A stretch of DNA of 64,000 nucleotides from Chloranthus sessilifolius (GCA_021018995.1 CM037588.1:151795725-151859724), one strand, 5' to 3'; shown: positions 33,801 to 44,288, numbered from the stretch's first letter. The notes: generated from the sequence alone by a model not told the origin. Numbers and translations: made by a program.

Positions 33801-35077
33801 AGCTTTTTGAATTGTGATTGTGGAACTCCTCAATGTAGCTCCTAGCTTCCAATCTGACCATTCTCATGTGCCTAGGGAGCTCTAGGGCACTTGCTACCTC
33901 TTTACCAAGAAGGGGTCCTAAAGTTTGCATTGATTTATGTAGGTTCTTTGTAGTGAACTCCATGGCTTCTGACATTATATTTTCACCACTTGCACCTAAG
34001 TGGGCGGCCTCGTACAAACTGAGCATCCCCCGAGTGTCCTTATTCAGGGCTTCCTTGAATTCCTGGTCCTTGTTCATGAACTTGCAAAATACCTCTGTTT
34101 ATATATAACAAAGATATATTAGTTAATTATCACCAAAAATATAACAAAGCTATATTAATTTGTAGACATTGGGTTAGGATTAGGTACACCCACCTAGGGC
34201 TCTCAAAGATCGGGTCTGGTAGAGCAAATCTGGTCAACCTAATTGACCCGATCCGACCCGACCCGACTTGATATGAAATATATAATATCAGGAAAAATAG
34301 GGATTTTTAATGGGTCAGGTCAGACAGGGTGGACCATCAGGGTCAGGTCCGGCTAGGTGCACCATCGGTTTATGCATATGCCCTGATATGAAATGAAAGA
34401 AATGACGTGGGGCCATGACTGTCAAGAAGCTTGGGTCAAGTTAAAATTTTGGCTATCCAATACGAAAATGGCATATGCTTAACCCAACCAGATTCGATAG
34501 TGTATCCGACCTGACCCTGAAAACCTGACTTCGGTAAGACAACCCTATTTTTCATTTTCTTTGTATATATAAAGTATCGGGTCTGGTCTGGTCAACTCGA
34601 CCTGAGCCGAAGGTCGGGTGGGATGTCTCATGCCCAACCTGACCTGACGAGCCCCAGTTTATGTGCCCTACCCGGTAAAATATCGAGTTGGATCAGGTAT
34701 CGGGTCCGCCCAATCCATCGAGAGCCCTAGGTGGGGATGCACCGTAGAGTTCAGGTTGGGCATATACCCTTGACTCGTCGGGCTAAGCGATTTGATTGTA
34801 ACGTACCTGGTGATGCATTGTAGCCGTGTTGTCTGAGCAGTCTGAAACGAAGGGCAGTGCTGAAGAGATCATCGTAATCTTCCTCTTTATTTGAAACATC
34901 ATCTAAAGATGCAGCAATCTCGTCTTCAAAGTGGTACGCGATTCCTAGCCGTTCAAGGGTGTCCATGGATTTCATCATATCCGTTGGATTATCAACTGTG
35001 TTTAGCATCTTTCTGGCTTCTTCCTTCCATTTCTCAAACCCTCTTATGTTGCTATGACTACTCTGGAATGTCAAAAT
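30877..35077 (-). CDS. terpene synthase copy A, exons 2-7, exon 1 not found
   Basis: A class I terpene cyclase of TPS-b/g type that would ionise a prenyl diphosphate using Mg2+. Exons (minus strand): 34807-35077, 33722-34094, 33237-33455, 33023-33161, 32634-32882, 30877-31188. All have GT-AG borders and they join in frame to 520 codons and a stop. Exon 2 has RLGIAYHFEDEI; exon 3 LSLYEAAHLG and LPRHMRMVRLEARSYIEEF; exon 4 the DDIYDTYG Asp-rich motif; exon 5 IDQLPEYMKICYMALYNTTN; exons 6/7 together DDLGTSKDE, the second metal site, then QERGDVASSIECHM. No stop or frameshift was seen. Missing is exon 1, with plastid signal or RRx8W region if any: a Mutator-like element begins 64 bp upstream of exon 2. 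An in-frame ATG at 35128 (MKFVNATLLSC) lies in intron 1 and could start a shortened protein. Product unknown. Confidence 0.8.
31418..31580. mobile_element. foldback MITE in TPS-A intron 6
   Basis: GGAGGACATATTTGTTGAGG on the left pairs with the reversed right end GGAGGACATATTTTATGCAG, and the repeat continues inward through AAAGTGCA and GGTGTGA. Copy C has the same MITE with an internal replacement or deletion (near 62455-62480). Confidence 0.65.
32095..32301. mobile_element. hAT-like MITE in TPS-A intron 6
   Basis: Ends TAGGGCTGTCCAAGTGTCAA and, reversed, TAGGAGTGTCAATGGGTCAG with a GGGTCGGG-rich interior. The same insertion is in copy B (38410-38615) and copy C (63077-63283), so it predates the gene duplications. 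Confidence 0.7.
32391..32522. repeat. 66-bp tandem duplication in intron 6
   Basis: The stretch starting ATTTTTCTCCATAAATATTG is present twice with a 66-bp period. Copy C has both units (about 63376-63505) but copy B has only one (near 38690-38760), so A and C are closer to each other than to B. Confidence 0.85.
33512..33690 (+). mobile_element. tRNA-derived SINE in TPS-A intron 3
   Basis: GGGGTCATTGCCTAATGCAA...GGTAAAAGG has an A-box-like core, and GGTTCGAGTC at about 33569-33578 is a good B box about 45 bp later. These are internal RNA polymerase III promoter parts. A non-tRNA body and an A+T-rich tail follow. It lies antisense to the gene. The copy-B equivalent is at 39764-39945 with a better A box (TGGTGCAATGGTAAAAGG). 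Confidence 0.7.
34193..34731. mobile_element. MITE with CCTAGGGCTCTC ends in intron 2
   Basis: CACCTAGGGCTCTCAAAGATC and the reversed right end CACCTAGGGCTCTCGATGG are inverted repeats around 539 bp of GGGTC/GACCC-rich sequence. In copy B the same MITE is split by a solo LTR. Confidence 0.75.
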
Positions 35078-35962
35078 CTGAGAATAAAGTGAAAAGCAGC
35101 TAAGAAGAGTAGCATTCACGAATTTCATAAGTTTTAACTTGAGAAATTTGCATTTTCGCTCCTACAAGTTTGCTTATTTGCAAAAACTGCCCTATAATTT
35201 GAAACTGTGCAAAATGCGCCAACTCCAAGCCAAGCCGTTTCCACGTCAGTATCGACCTATTTTTTCATTATATATATATATTTATCGTCCCTTTTTTCAC
35301 TTCCAACTATAGTAGATAGCCTAGTCAACGGCAATCGAGTAATCTAAAACCCTTTATAACAAATATAAGATAAAACACATAATATCATAAATTAAGATAG
35401 CGCCACAAGCTAATGTGCACGATTGTAAGATAGCGCCGATGTCTTACCATTGCAGGCAACTATCTTAAGATTGGTGTCCACTATCTTAAGATAGCGAGTT
35501 GGTGTCCGCTATCTTAAGATAGAGGGGCGTTATCTTAATATAGCGATAAAATAAGGCCGTTATCTTAAGATTTCAGGTGCTATTTTAGAGTGTACTTATT
35601 TGATACACACATCAGCTATCTCAACCAATTGTAGTTATCTAAACCAATTGTAACCGCTCACAATTATATTTGCAATCTTATCTATACACTTTCTTATATC
35701 TCAAGAGTTAGTGTCCGCTATCTTAAAATAGCGGTAAAATATCCGGTGTTATTTTAGAGTGTACTTATTTGATAACTACCACACACATAAGTTATTTCAA
35801 CCAATTGTAATTATTGAAACTAATTGTAACGTCTCACGATTATATTTGCAATCTTATTTATACGCATTCTTATATCTTAAGAGTTGGTGTCCATTATCTT
35901 AAGATAGCGGTAAGCAGTGGCAGACCCAAAATTTTTCTCTATGATGGGCATAACACAAAAAT

Positions 35963-35964
<2 letters not shown>

Positions 35965-36009
<45 letters not shown>
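35965..36009. repeat. (TA)n microsatellite
   Basis: A perfect TA tract of about 44 bp inside the nested segment of Mutator-like element A. The copy-B equivalent (near 47158) is much shorter. Confidence 0.9.
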
Positions 36010-36011
<2 letters not shown>

Positions 36012-36073
36012 CATTAGATCATGTAAAACCTCTTAAATGATTACTAAAATGCCCTTTACTCTCATCGTTAGAG

Positions 36074-36210
36074 CACTATTAGCGGCGGGTAAAAACTACC
36101 ACAATTAACAAAAAAATTATTAAGACTATTAGCGACAAGAGTATTAGAGACAGTTTTTTTATTAATTGCGACAATTTTGGCTGCTGCTAATAATCTTATT
36201 TTTTGTAGTG
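36074..36210. mobile_element. CACTA-type MITE with 3-bp duplication GAG
   Basis: This starts CACTATTAGC and ends TTTTTGTAGTG, flanked by GAG (36071-36073 and 36211-36213). Element B reads TTAGAGGACATC without it, which is an exact empty site. It inserted after A and B separated. Confidence 0.9.
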
Positions 36211-37625
36211 GAGGACATCTAACGATCAAATTTGAAGGATTTTTAGTAATTTTTCTAAATCTAACATAAACCCTAAACCTACCTATCAAAAAAAAAAAAA
36301 ACCATAAACCCTAAACCGGTACCCTATAGCAGATAAAGGCAATTCAAATGAAAATGAAGACAACGAAAAAAATAACACTTCAGTGCTCTCAACTCTCTGG
36401 AATAGAAATAAGTTTTTAGGGTTGATTCAAGGATAAATAGGATTGATTGTTTACCAGAAACAGTATCATGTTTACTATTGCCGACTGCCCTTCGCCTATC
36501 GCCGGTCGCCGTTGGAGGTTTAGAGAGATATTAAAGTAATAGACTAAGAGGGATGAGTCGGATACTCGGATGACTGACTAAGAGGATACTCAGATGTTTA
36601 AGGAATTAAGGGGTTTTTTATATTTTTCTCGGGAGAAAGGGATGCAAACTCAACAGTTGCTTACTTTTGCAGTTATTTTTCACTTTGAGTTTAAATAAGG
36701 TATAGGTTTATAGCTTAGGGATGATGAGTTGCTTTTGATTAAATAGGGTATAAATTTATAGCATAAGAATGGGATAGAGACACAGCAGTTACTTTTGCGT
36801 ATAGGTATAGCATAGGGAAACTATTTTTATTTTTATTTTTAAACTCATCGTGGGCATGTATGCCCACGGTAGGCCTTAAGTGAGTTCGCCCCTGACGATA
36901 AAATAGTGCCTAACTATCTTAAGATATCGAGTGCTATTTTAGAGTGTACTTATTTGATAACTACCACACACATCAGTTATCTGCTCTCTTAAGACAGTGG
37001 GCGCTATCTTAAAATAGCGGGCCGCTATTATAAGATATCGGGTGCTATTTTAGAGTATACTTATTTGATAACTATCACACGCATCAATTATCCGCTATCG
37101 TAAGATAGCGCCCAGCTATGTTAAGATATTGGGTGCTATTTCAGTGTGTATTTATTTGATAACTAGCACACACATTAGTTATCTCAACCAATTGTAGTTA
37201 TTTAAACTAATTGTAATCACTCACAATTATATTTGCAATCTTATTTTCACACCTTCTTATCAGATAGTGCCCGCTATCTTACCATTACCGACAGCTATCT
37301 TAAGAGTTGGTGGTACGCTATCTTAAGATATCGGGTCCTATTTTAGAGTGCATGTTGTTTTGTGGCGCTATCTTGCTATGAAGGATTTTAAATTATCAGT
37401 GCTCAATTGTCGTTCACTGGGCTACCTACTGTAGTCGGAACTGGAAAAAGGGACGACAAAAAATAATGAAAAATAAACATATATATAATGAAAAAAATAG
37501 GTTGGCGCTAATGTGGAAACGGCTTTGCTTGGAGTTGGCCAATTTTGTAAAGTTTGAAACTATTGGGACGTTTCTACAAACACTCAAACTTATAGGGCCA
37601 AAAATGTAAATTTTTCCTTTAACTT

Positions 37626-37964
37626 TATAAAAGTTAGCTGATCTCCTTAGGATTCAACAACTAAAAGGCGCTTTGAAGGATTAGGATGCCTCGAGGCAGT
37701 GGCTTAGCCACATAGAAGGGTGTGGGGGCTCAAGCCCCCATTTAACTCTAGAGTATGTTTCCTATACAATCATTATTTGTATATAAGCTCCCAAATCTAT
37801 GATGTAGAAGCCCCCAAATTGATGGTGACATAACTACTAATATTATATTTATCATTTGTACCCCCCATCAACAAAAATTCTTAGCTACGCCCCTATTTGG
37901 AGGAGCCTTGGAGTGGATAGATATGTGCCCAGCTGTGAGACATTGTCAACCTCTATCTGACAAT
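37626..37964. other. spacer between TPS copies A and B
   Basis: It holds a likely small hAT-type repeat (about 37696-37892: GCAGTGGCTTAGCCAC to TTAGCTACGCCCCTA). Then comes the duplication junction near 37962, where sequence switches into TPS intron 6 of copy B. No TPS exon 1 or exon 7 is recognisable here. Confidence 0.5.
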
Positions 37965-39763
37965 AATAAAGAGAGAAGAAAAAAAAGCTGAAATTAACAA
38001 AATATCATTAATTTTCTCAAAATTAGTGAAATTTCAAAACAAATTTCAGCGTAATGACCAAAATTTGGATGAAAGTTTCGTCCGCCCTTGTAGTCGTCCG
38101 CCCTTGTATCGACGAATTTTGGTAACGGATAGAGGTGCCGATAGCCGTGATGTGCATGAAATCAAGGCTTCAACCCAGCCAGCCTCATTTGGATCTAAAA
38201 TTCTGGCTTGAGCCCAGCCAGTTGCATGCAGCCGGGCATAGTAATCAGGCCGGTTTATATGTTTAAACTGGCCAGGCCCAGGATGACCTGAATTGGAAAT
38301 GAATTAGCACCTAGGCTCAGGTCTGGCCCATTTATTGTTTAAAAGTGATTAAGATGATGGGAAAATGGACACCCCAGTAAAAAAAATTGACTCGAGCAAG
38401 TGTCCAATCTAGGGCTGTCAAGTGTCAATGGGTCAGGTTGGGTGTAAAGTATTTGCCCAACCCAGTTTTTTGGGTCAAATCAGGCATATACCCTAGACCC
38501 GTTAGGTGTTGGTGCACCATCATGGCAGGTCGGTCGGGCATGCATGTACGCTTGATCCATCGGGCAGCCAAAATTTTGGCCCACTCCGTTCCGACTTAAC
38601 CCATTGACACTCGTAATCCCAGCTATGTTAACGGGTGAAAAAGTGGATCATTACCTGTCGAATTATAAAACTTTATTCTAAGTAGTCCCATATTTTTATT
38701 TTCTCCATAAATATTGTCGTATTTGAAGATTGGTGGTCATCCAAGCAGACCTTTACTGCTAGGATTAGGCACTTGATTAAGCTTATTAAGATGACCCTAG
38801 AAACATGTGGATTTGAATCTAAATTCAGAATCCACAAACCCATAAATAAGGATTCCCGGCGATTTCGGAATCAACATACCTTGGATGTTCCTAGATCATC
38901 CCAGAGCCGAAGAATTCTTCCGGAACAAGAGAAGAGTTTGGGATAAGGGTTCATGAACTCAACGCCTTCCACTGTTAATTTTTGCCCCATGAGGAAGAAA
39001 GTGTGCACTAGTGCCACATATGTCCCTCCAGTTGTAACTCCGTTTGTAAGATAATCTTCAAGGCCTGGAACAATTCCGCCGTGAAACCATTTTGCTTCGA
39101 CTAGATATGCATCGCACATATCTACCCACTGCAACAAGATCAAATCTCTCAATCAATTCCAAGAAGTTTTTTTTTTTTTTTTAATAGGTCAGCACCTGAG
39201 GTTAGAGGGTCCTCCCCCTTTCTATTAAATCAAAATATAAAAGCCAATTTGGGAATTCAAAATCGTAGTACCGTTCGTCGTAGATGTGGGAAAACACTCC
39301 ACCCATGTTCTCTGAGGACTCTATAACCAATCTCATTGGTAGTGTTGTATAAAGCCATGTAACATATCTTCATGTACTCAGGAAGCTGATCAATGGCACC
39401 AAGATCCCATCTGTAAACCCAATACATTGTTGAGAAAAGGGAGAAAGAAAGAACAAAAGAGAGGGAAACATTAAATTACAAACCTACATTTGGATTGCCT
39501 TTGTGAAGAGGATAAGCTCATCCAATGATCCATAGGTATCATATATATCATCAATAACGTGTAAGATAGCACTGGCTTTGGTTAGTTCAATCCGGCATTT
39601 TGAGAAGCACGGTTCCGGAATCATCCCCATGGTCCATAAAAAACATTCCGTCAGTCGATCCCGAACGAAGCCCAACTTGTCAACTAGACCCAACTCCCTC
39701 CACCAGCTTGAAAATATTTGAAGAGTGAACAAAAAATTTAACGCTTTTAATCTCAGTACATAA

Positions 39764-39945
39764 AGGGGTCATTGCTTGGTGCAATGGTAAAAGGCTTGAC
39801 GACTGTCAAGCGTGAAAATGTGGGTTCGAGTCTAGAGAGCAGCCACTATGTGAATAAAAAGTCAGAGGTTTGCAGTCTGTATACCATCCACCTGTCCTAG
39901 CACCGGGTAATGGCACTTCTACTATGGTATCATTTAAAAATAAAT
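39764..39945 (+). mobile_element. tRNA-derived SINE in TPS-B intron 3
   Basis: Orthologous to the SINE in copy A. TGGTGCAATGGTAAAAGG (A box) and GGTTCGAGTC at about 39823-39832 (B box) are present, with an A+T-rich tail. Confidence 0.7.
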
Positions 39946-41215
39946 AAATAAAATTTGTAAGTTAAAGTACTTACCTTAGTATCTCCACCATTTCTCTTTG
40001 GTGTAGAGATTGGACCATGTTAAAATCCAACTTTGCTAGCTCTAGAAGAGCTGAGCTTTTTGAATTGTGATTGTGGAACTCCTCAATGTAGCTCCTAGCT
40101 TCCAATCTCACCATTCTCATGTGCCTAGGGAGCTCTAGGGCACTTGCTACCTCTTTACCAAGAAGGGGTCCTAAAGTTTGCATTGATTTATGTAGGTTCT
40201 TTGTAGTGAACTCCATGGCTTCTGACATTATATTTTCACCACTTGCACCTAAGTGGGCGGCCTCGTACAAACTGAGCATCCCCCGAGTGTCTTTACTCAG
40301 GGCTTCCTTGACTTCCTGGTCCTTGTTCATGAACTTGCAAAATACCTCTGTTTATAACAAAGATATATTAGTTAATTATTACCAAAAATATAACTATGCT
40401 CTATTAGTTTGTAGACATTGGGTTAGGATTAGGTACACCCACCTAGGGCTCTCAAAGATCGGGTCTTGTAACGACCCTAAAATCTGAACAAGAACCCGAC
40501 TGCTTCGATAAGCGTGCCCGACACGGAAATCGAGACAAATTAAAAAATTTTAAATTAATATTATTAGAAATAATATTAATCCTTGGTAAAGTGAAGTCAT
40601 GTGTGACTTCTTGTGTGAGTTCGAGTCTAGTAGACTCCGTGATAAAGCGTGGTACGCCAGAGAAGTCGTGTGTGCGCTTCACACCGGAGCCTAACTTGAA
40701 AAGAAAATGGAAATATCAAAGATATTTCATTTTCTTAGCTTATAAGGGAAGGAAGAAGGTTTAGAATACCTATCTTCATCTCCTTCTTCTTGTTTTCTGG
40801 AAATCCATAGCTAGAGGTTAGGATTTGAGGCCATTTTTCTGAGGAACCACAACTCTAAGAGACCTAGGGTTGAGATTGACTGATTTGAGAGGGCGAAATC
40901 GACGCCGCTACGTTAATTTGTCTTGCAAGAACGCGTGCTATCGCTACGTGTTGAAGCGGAGCCATAGGTCTGCTATTCCTGGTCGTGATGGCGACGAACC
41001 CTCTGATTTGGAGTCCGAAGCCCTCTTCGGATCGCATTGCCGAGATCCCTAAAGGGACTTCAAATAGGTGAGTTTGGATTTTAAATTGTGGAGGTTAAGA
41101 CCTCATAAATACGTAAATGAGTATGTGTGAGTGAAGGGTTATGAATCATTAAAGATTCATGGAGAAATTAGGTCAAGAATAATGATCGCCATTAATGACA
41201 GCAAACTATCATCCT

Positions 41216-41830
41216 TGATTGATCAATTAGTGAATTGATTGATCAAGCCTGGTGATCGATCAAATTACAAGATTGATCGATCAATTCATGTATTCAGTCA
41301 ATAAGAACAGTAGGTGTGTGTTTCTCTGGAAGTTCAGTACTCGATGGGTATTGATCAATCAAATTGGTATTTGATCGATCAATTTTAAAGATTGATCGAT
41401 CAATTTGGACATTGATCGATCAATATGAGAGATTGATCGATCAAAGGCAAGATTGATCGAACAATAAGGATATTGATCGATCAATGAGGAAGATTGATCG
41501 ATCAATTTGACCATTGATCGATCAAATTTTATAAATAAAGGTATAAACAGAAGGTGGGAAATTTGAGTTTTAATTGATTGATCAATCAATGGAAAGATTG
41601 ATCGATCAATTTCCCTCTATCAATTGTGAAATAAATGAGGGTATTGATCGATCAAATGAAACATTGATCGATCAAAGTTGTGGATTGATCGATCAAGTAA
41701 GGATGTTGATCGATCAAATCTCCTTTGTCACCTGTGAGTTATTTGAGAGGTTGATCGATCAATGAGGTCATTGATCGATCAAGGAGAAGGATTGATCGAT
41801 CAAGCAATGACATTGATCGATCAATCACCC
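41216..41830. repeat. array of TTGATCGATCAA palindromes in solo LTR
   Basis: More than 20 near-perfect copies of TTGATCGATCAA at mostly 17-25 bp spacing, much more regular than in the homologous array at 9296-9860. TATAAATAAAGGTATAAA (about 41530) lies within it. Confidence 0.92.
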
Positions 41831-42623
41831 ATATTTTCTATTGTTTTGGTTTTGTGAATTAAACACTACTGGACACTATGCCAGTTGATGTTCTGACATC
41901 CCTAACACTTAGTATACTATGTCTATGGTCTAGGATCAGACCGGGATGCTTTAAAAAGCTTTGGACTTACTTAGAAAGGTCTGATCTGAGGTAGGGGAAT
42001 TTAACTGAAATTACATTTATTTTTTATCTCATGGTTTCAAATCTTCTGCATTCAACTGCATATTCTGATTTTGCTTTCTAGTCATGTTTAGCATATGCGT
42101 GAAAACTCTATCATGTCTGATTCTAGCTATCTAATATCGACATCTTATTCTTGTTATATATGATATGTCTGCATGTGTTTTGAGGTTTTATAATCTAACG
42201 AATCCCACCGACTCGGTGGGATATCCGTGATTGGCACAATCGTGCATCTGCTTTGGAAATCCTCAACACAATTATACTCCTTAGATGAGGCATTGATGTA
42301 ATTTCTAAAATTGTTCATGTGAACGACGATGGTTGGGATTACCCATCGACCCAAATCTGGCTACCACATGCTATACTCAGGGGAGTTACTTAAGTATATT
42401 ACTTTAATTCATTAAAATACTATATGCATAGCATCCTGTAAATTCGGATATTCTGTCTGCTCCGATAGGTTCTACTTTCTGTTTATTCTGCATATCTGAT
42501 CATATGTCTGCATCTTTCCATTTCTGTCTATACTCTGCTTCGCTTATCTGTCTGAGATATGTTCGTCAACCATGTTTTACAATTAAGATGCAAATTTAAC
42601 TGAAATTCTTCTATTGAGCTTAG

Positions 42624-42770
42624 ATGGTTAGCCCACCCTATTTTCTATAATATAATAGGTCTTGAGGCTAGGGCTCCTAGTACGGAGAGTGATCGGACTA
42701 TCAGCCAGAGGTAGAGGCTGAGGCCGAGGACGAGGAGACTGATATCCAGGCAAACGAGTTCTACCCTTAG
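42624..42770 (+). pseudogene. LTR acidic micro-ORF, frame-broken copy
   Basis: ATG at 42624 (MVSPP) is soon stopped, but beyond it the related frame reads LEARAPSTESD and, after a 1-bp loss, DYQPEVEAEAEDEETDIQ, then ANEFYP and stop at 42768. Compared with 8388-8530, many codon differences are silent (TTC/TTT, TAC/TAT, GAC/GAT, CCA/CCC). As an LTR copy it is now broken. Confidence 0.4.
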
Positions 42771-42928
42771 CCTGGGTATATGAGTCTTGTATTTTAGGAT
42801 TTTTTATATTATACTCTGGATTATTGTGTGCCTGGTGGCCACCGCCTGTATTTATTATTGTAGATGTTGTTTCTTTTACTTGTATTATTATACATTCTAT
42901 AGGAACCACTATCAAGAATCATTATTTT

Positions 42929-42949
42929 GGGTGATGGATGTTCATCACC
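42929..42949 (+). other. LTR hairpin
   Basis: GGTGATG-GATGTT-CATCACC can fold into a 7-bp stem about 160 bp after the acidic frame. It corresponds to the hairpins at 8220-8237 and 44451-44472, whose stems differ in sequence but still pair. Confidence 0.55.
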
Positions 42950-44288
42950 AGTGATTCTTCTTGGTTCCTTTTTGAGGATGTATATTCTTTTGAGATATAT
43001 ATATACATGCATTGTTTTACTTCTTTCTTTTTAAATGCTTAATATGATGACTCGATCTGCCACTGCTGGACAGTGTCTGCTCGGTTTCTGCTATACGAGC
43101 AGACACTCTGTGATTTGTCATGGGGATCATCCAAAGCATGATCCTGATGGCACGAGTTTTCGAGTGAGAAAATTCGAGCTGTCATAGGTCTGGTAGAGCA
43201 AATCCGGTCAACCTAGTTGACCCGATCTAACCGGACTTGATATGAAATATATGAAGTCAGGAAAAATAGGGATTTTTAATGGGTCGGGTCAGACGTGGTG
43301 CACCATCGGGTTATGCATATGCCCTCATATGAAATGAAAGAAATGAGGTGGGGCCATGACTGCCAAGGACTCAAGGGGCTTGGGTCAAGTCAAAATTTTG
43401 GCTATCCAATGCGAAAATGGCATATGCTCAACCTAACCAAATCCGATAGTGTACCCGACCTGACCCTGAAAATTTGACTTCGGTAAGACAACCCTATTTT
43501 TCATTTTCTTTATATATATTAAGTATCGGGTCTAGTCTGGTCAACTTGACTTGAGCCGGAGGTCGGGTTGGATGTCTCATGCCCAACCTGACCTGACGAG
43601 CCCCAGTTTATGTGCCCTACCCGGTAAAATATCGAGTCGGATCAGGTATTGGGTCACTCGATCCATCGAGAGCCCTAGGTGGGGATGCACCATCGAGTTC
43701 AGGTTGGGCATATACCCTGGACTCACCGGGCTGAGCGATTTGATTGTAGCGTACCCGGTGATGCATTGTAGCCATGTTGTCGGAGAAGTCTGAAACGAGG
43801 GGCAGTGCTGAAGAGATCATCGAAATCTTCCTCTTTATTTGCAACATCATCTAAAGCTGCAACAATCTCGTCTTCAAAGTGGTACGCGATTCCTAGCCGT
43901 TCAAGGGTGTCCACGGATTTCATCATATCCGTTGGATTATCATCTGTGTTTAGCATCTTTCTGGCTTCTTCTTTCAATTTCTCAAACCCTCTTATGTTGC
44001 TATGATTACTTTGGAATGTCAAACTCTGAGAATAAAGTGGAAAAGCAACTAAGAAAAGTACCATTCACGAATTTCATAAGCTTTAACTTAGGAAATTTGC
44101 ATTTTCAGCCATAAACGGCCCTATAGTTTGAAATTATGCAAAATAGGCCAGCTCTAAGCCAAGCCATTTCCACGTTAGCATCGACCTATTTTTTCATTAT
44201 ATATATGTTTATTTTTTATTTATTTTTGTCGTCCCCTTTTAAGTTCCGACTATAGTAGATAGCCTAGTGAACGACAATCAAGCACTTG

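Larger units (their letters stand above)
35141..37616. mobile_element. Mutator-like element A with long inverted ends
   Basis: The two ends are inverted repeats of about 250 bp or more (outer GAAATTTGCATTTT...; inner ...TCGTCCC...GATAGCCTAG). TTTTAACTT (35132-35140) and CTTTAACTT (37617-37625) flank it, a 9-bp duplication as in Mutator-like elements. Inside, both arms hold repeated CTATCTTAAGATAG palindromes and units of about 170-200 bp with ACCAATTGTAGTTAT. No transposase was found. An inner segment (about 35915-36893, GCAGTGGCAGACCC to GCCCCTGAC) looks like a nested element. Confidence 0.82.
40467..43186 (+). mobile_element. solo gypsy LTR in TPS-B intron 2
   Basis: 2720 bp from TGTAACGACCC to GCTGTCATA, flanked by GGTCT on both sides (40462-40466, 43187-43191). 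Copy A has the empty site GGGTCTGGTAGAGC. It is the same family as the LTR at 7978-10165. In the LTR sense it shows a TATA-like CTTATAAGGG (about 40739), the palindrome array (41216-41830), a donor GAG/GTAGGGG (41990), an acceptor GGTTAG (42631), the acidic frame (42624-42770) and a hairpin (42929-42949). Confidence 0.9.
40442..43679. mobile_element. intron-2 MITE of copy B, split by a solo LTR
   Basis: CCTAGGGCTCTC at 40442 and GAGAGCCCTAGG ending at 43679 are the two ends of the MITE seen whole in copy A at 34193-34731. The LTR at 40467-43186 lies within it. Confidence 0.75.
38880..44025 (-). pseudogene. terpene synthase copy B, exons 2-6, exon 7 lost
   Basis: Exons on the minus strand: 43755-44025, 39975-40347, 39488-39706, 39272-39410, 38880-39128, with the same lengths as copy A (271, 373, 219, 139, 249). 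They join in frame to 417 codons. The DDIYDTYG motif is kept, and DDLGTSK at the end of exon 6 is the first half of the second metal site. Downstream the intron-6 homology ends near 37962, about 60 bp short of where exon 7 should begin, so the second-site Glu and about 100 C-terminal residues are missing. Exon 1 is also not found. Intron 2 is 3.4 kb, against 0.7 kb in A, because of a solo LTR. Residue changes such as [10 protein letters not shown] and [10 protein letters not shown] separate it from A. Confidence 0.82.

Noticed and set aside
30877-35077. Calling TPS copy A a complete functional gene
   Set aside because: Exon 1 was not found; only exons 2-7 are supported.
41359-41765. Frames made of repeated IDQS/LIDQ words on both strands
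   Set aside because: They come from the TTGATCGATCAA array, which reads open in several frames because GATCGATC lacks stops.
41216-41830. CRISPR-like array (short palindromic repeats with spacers)
   Set aside because: The repeats are only about 12 bp and variable, spacers are short and alike, the host is a plant, and no cas gene exists; it is an LTR repeat array.
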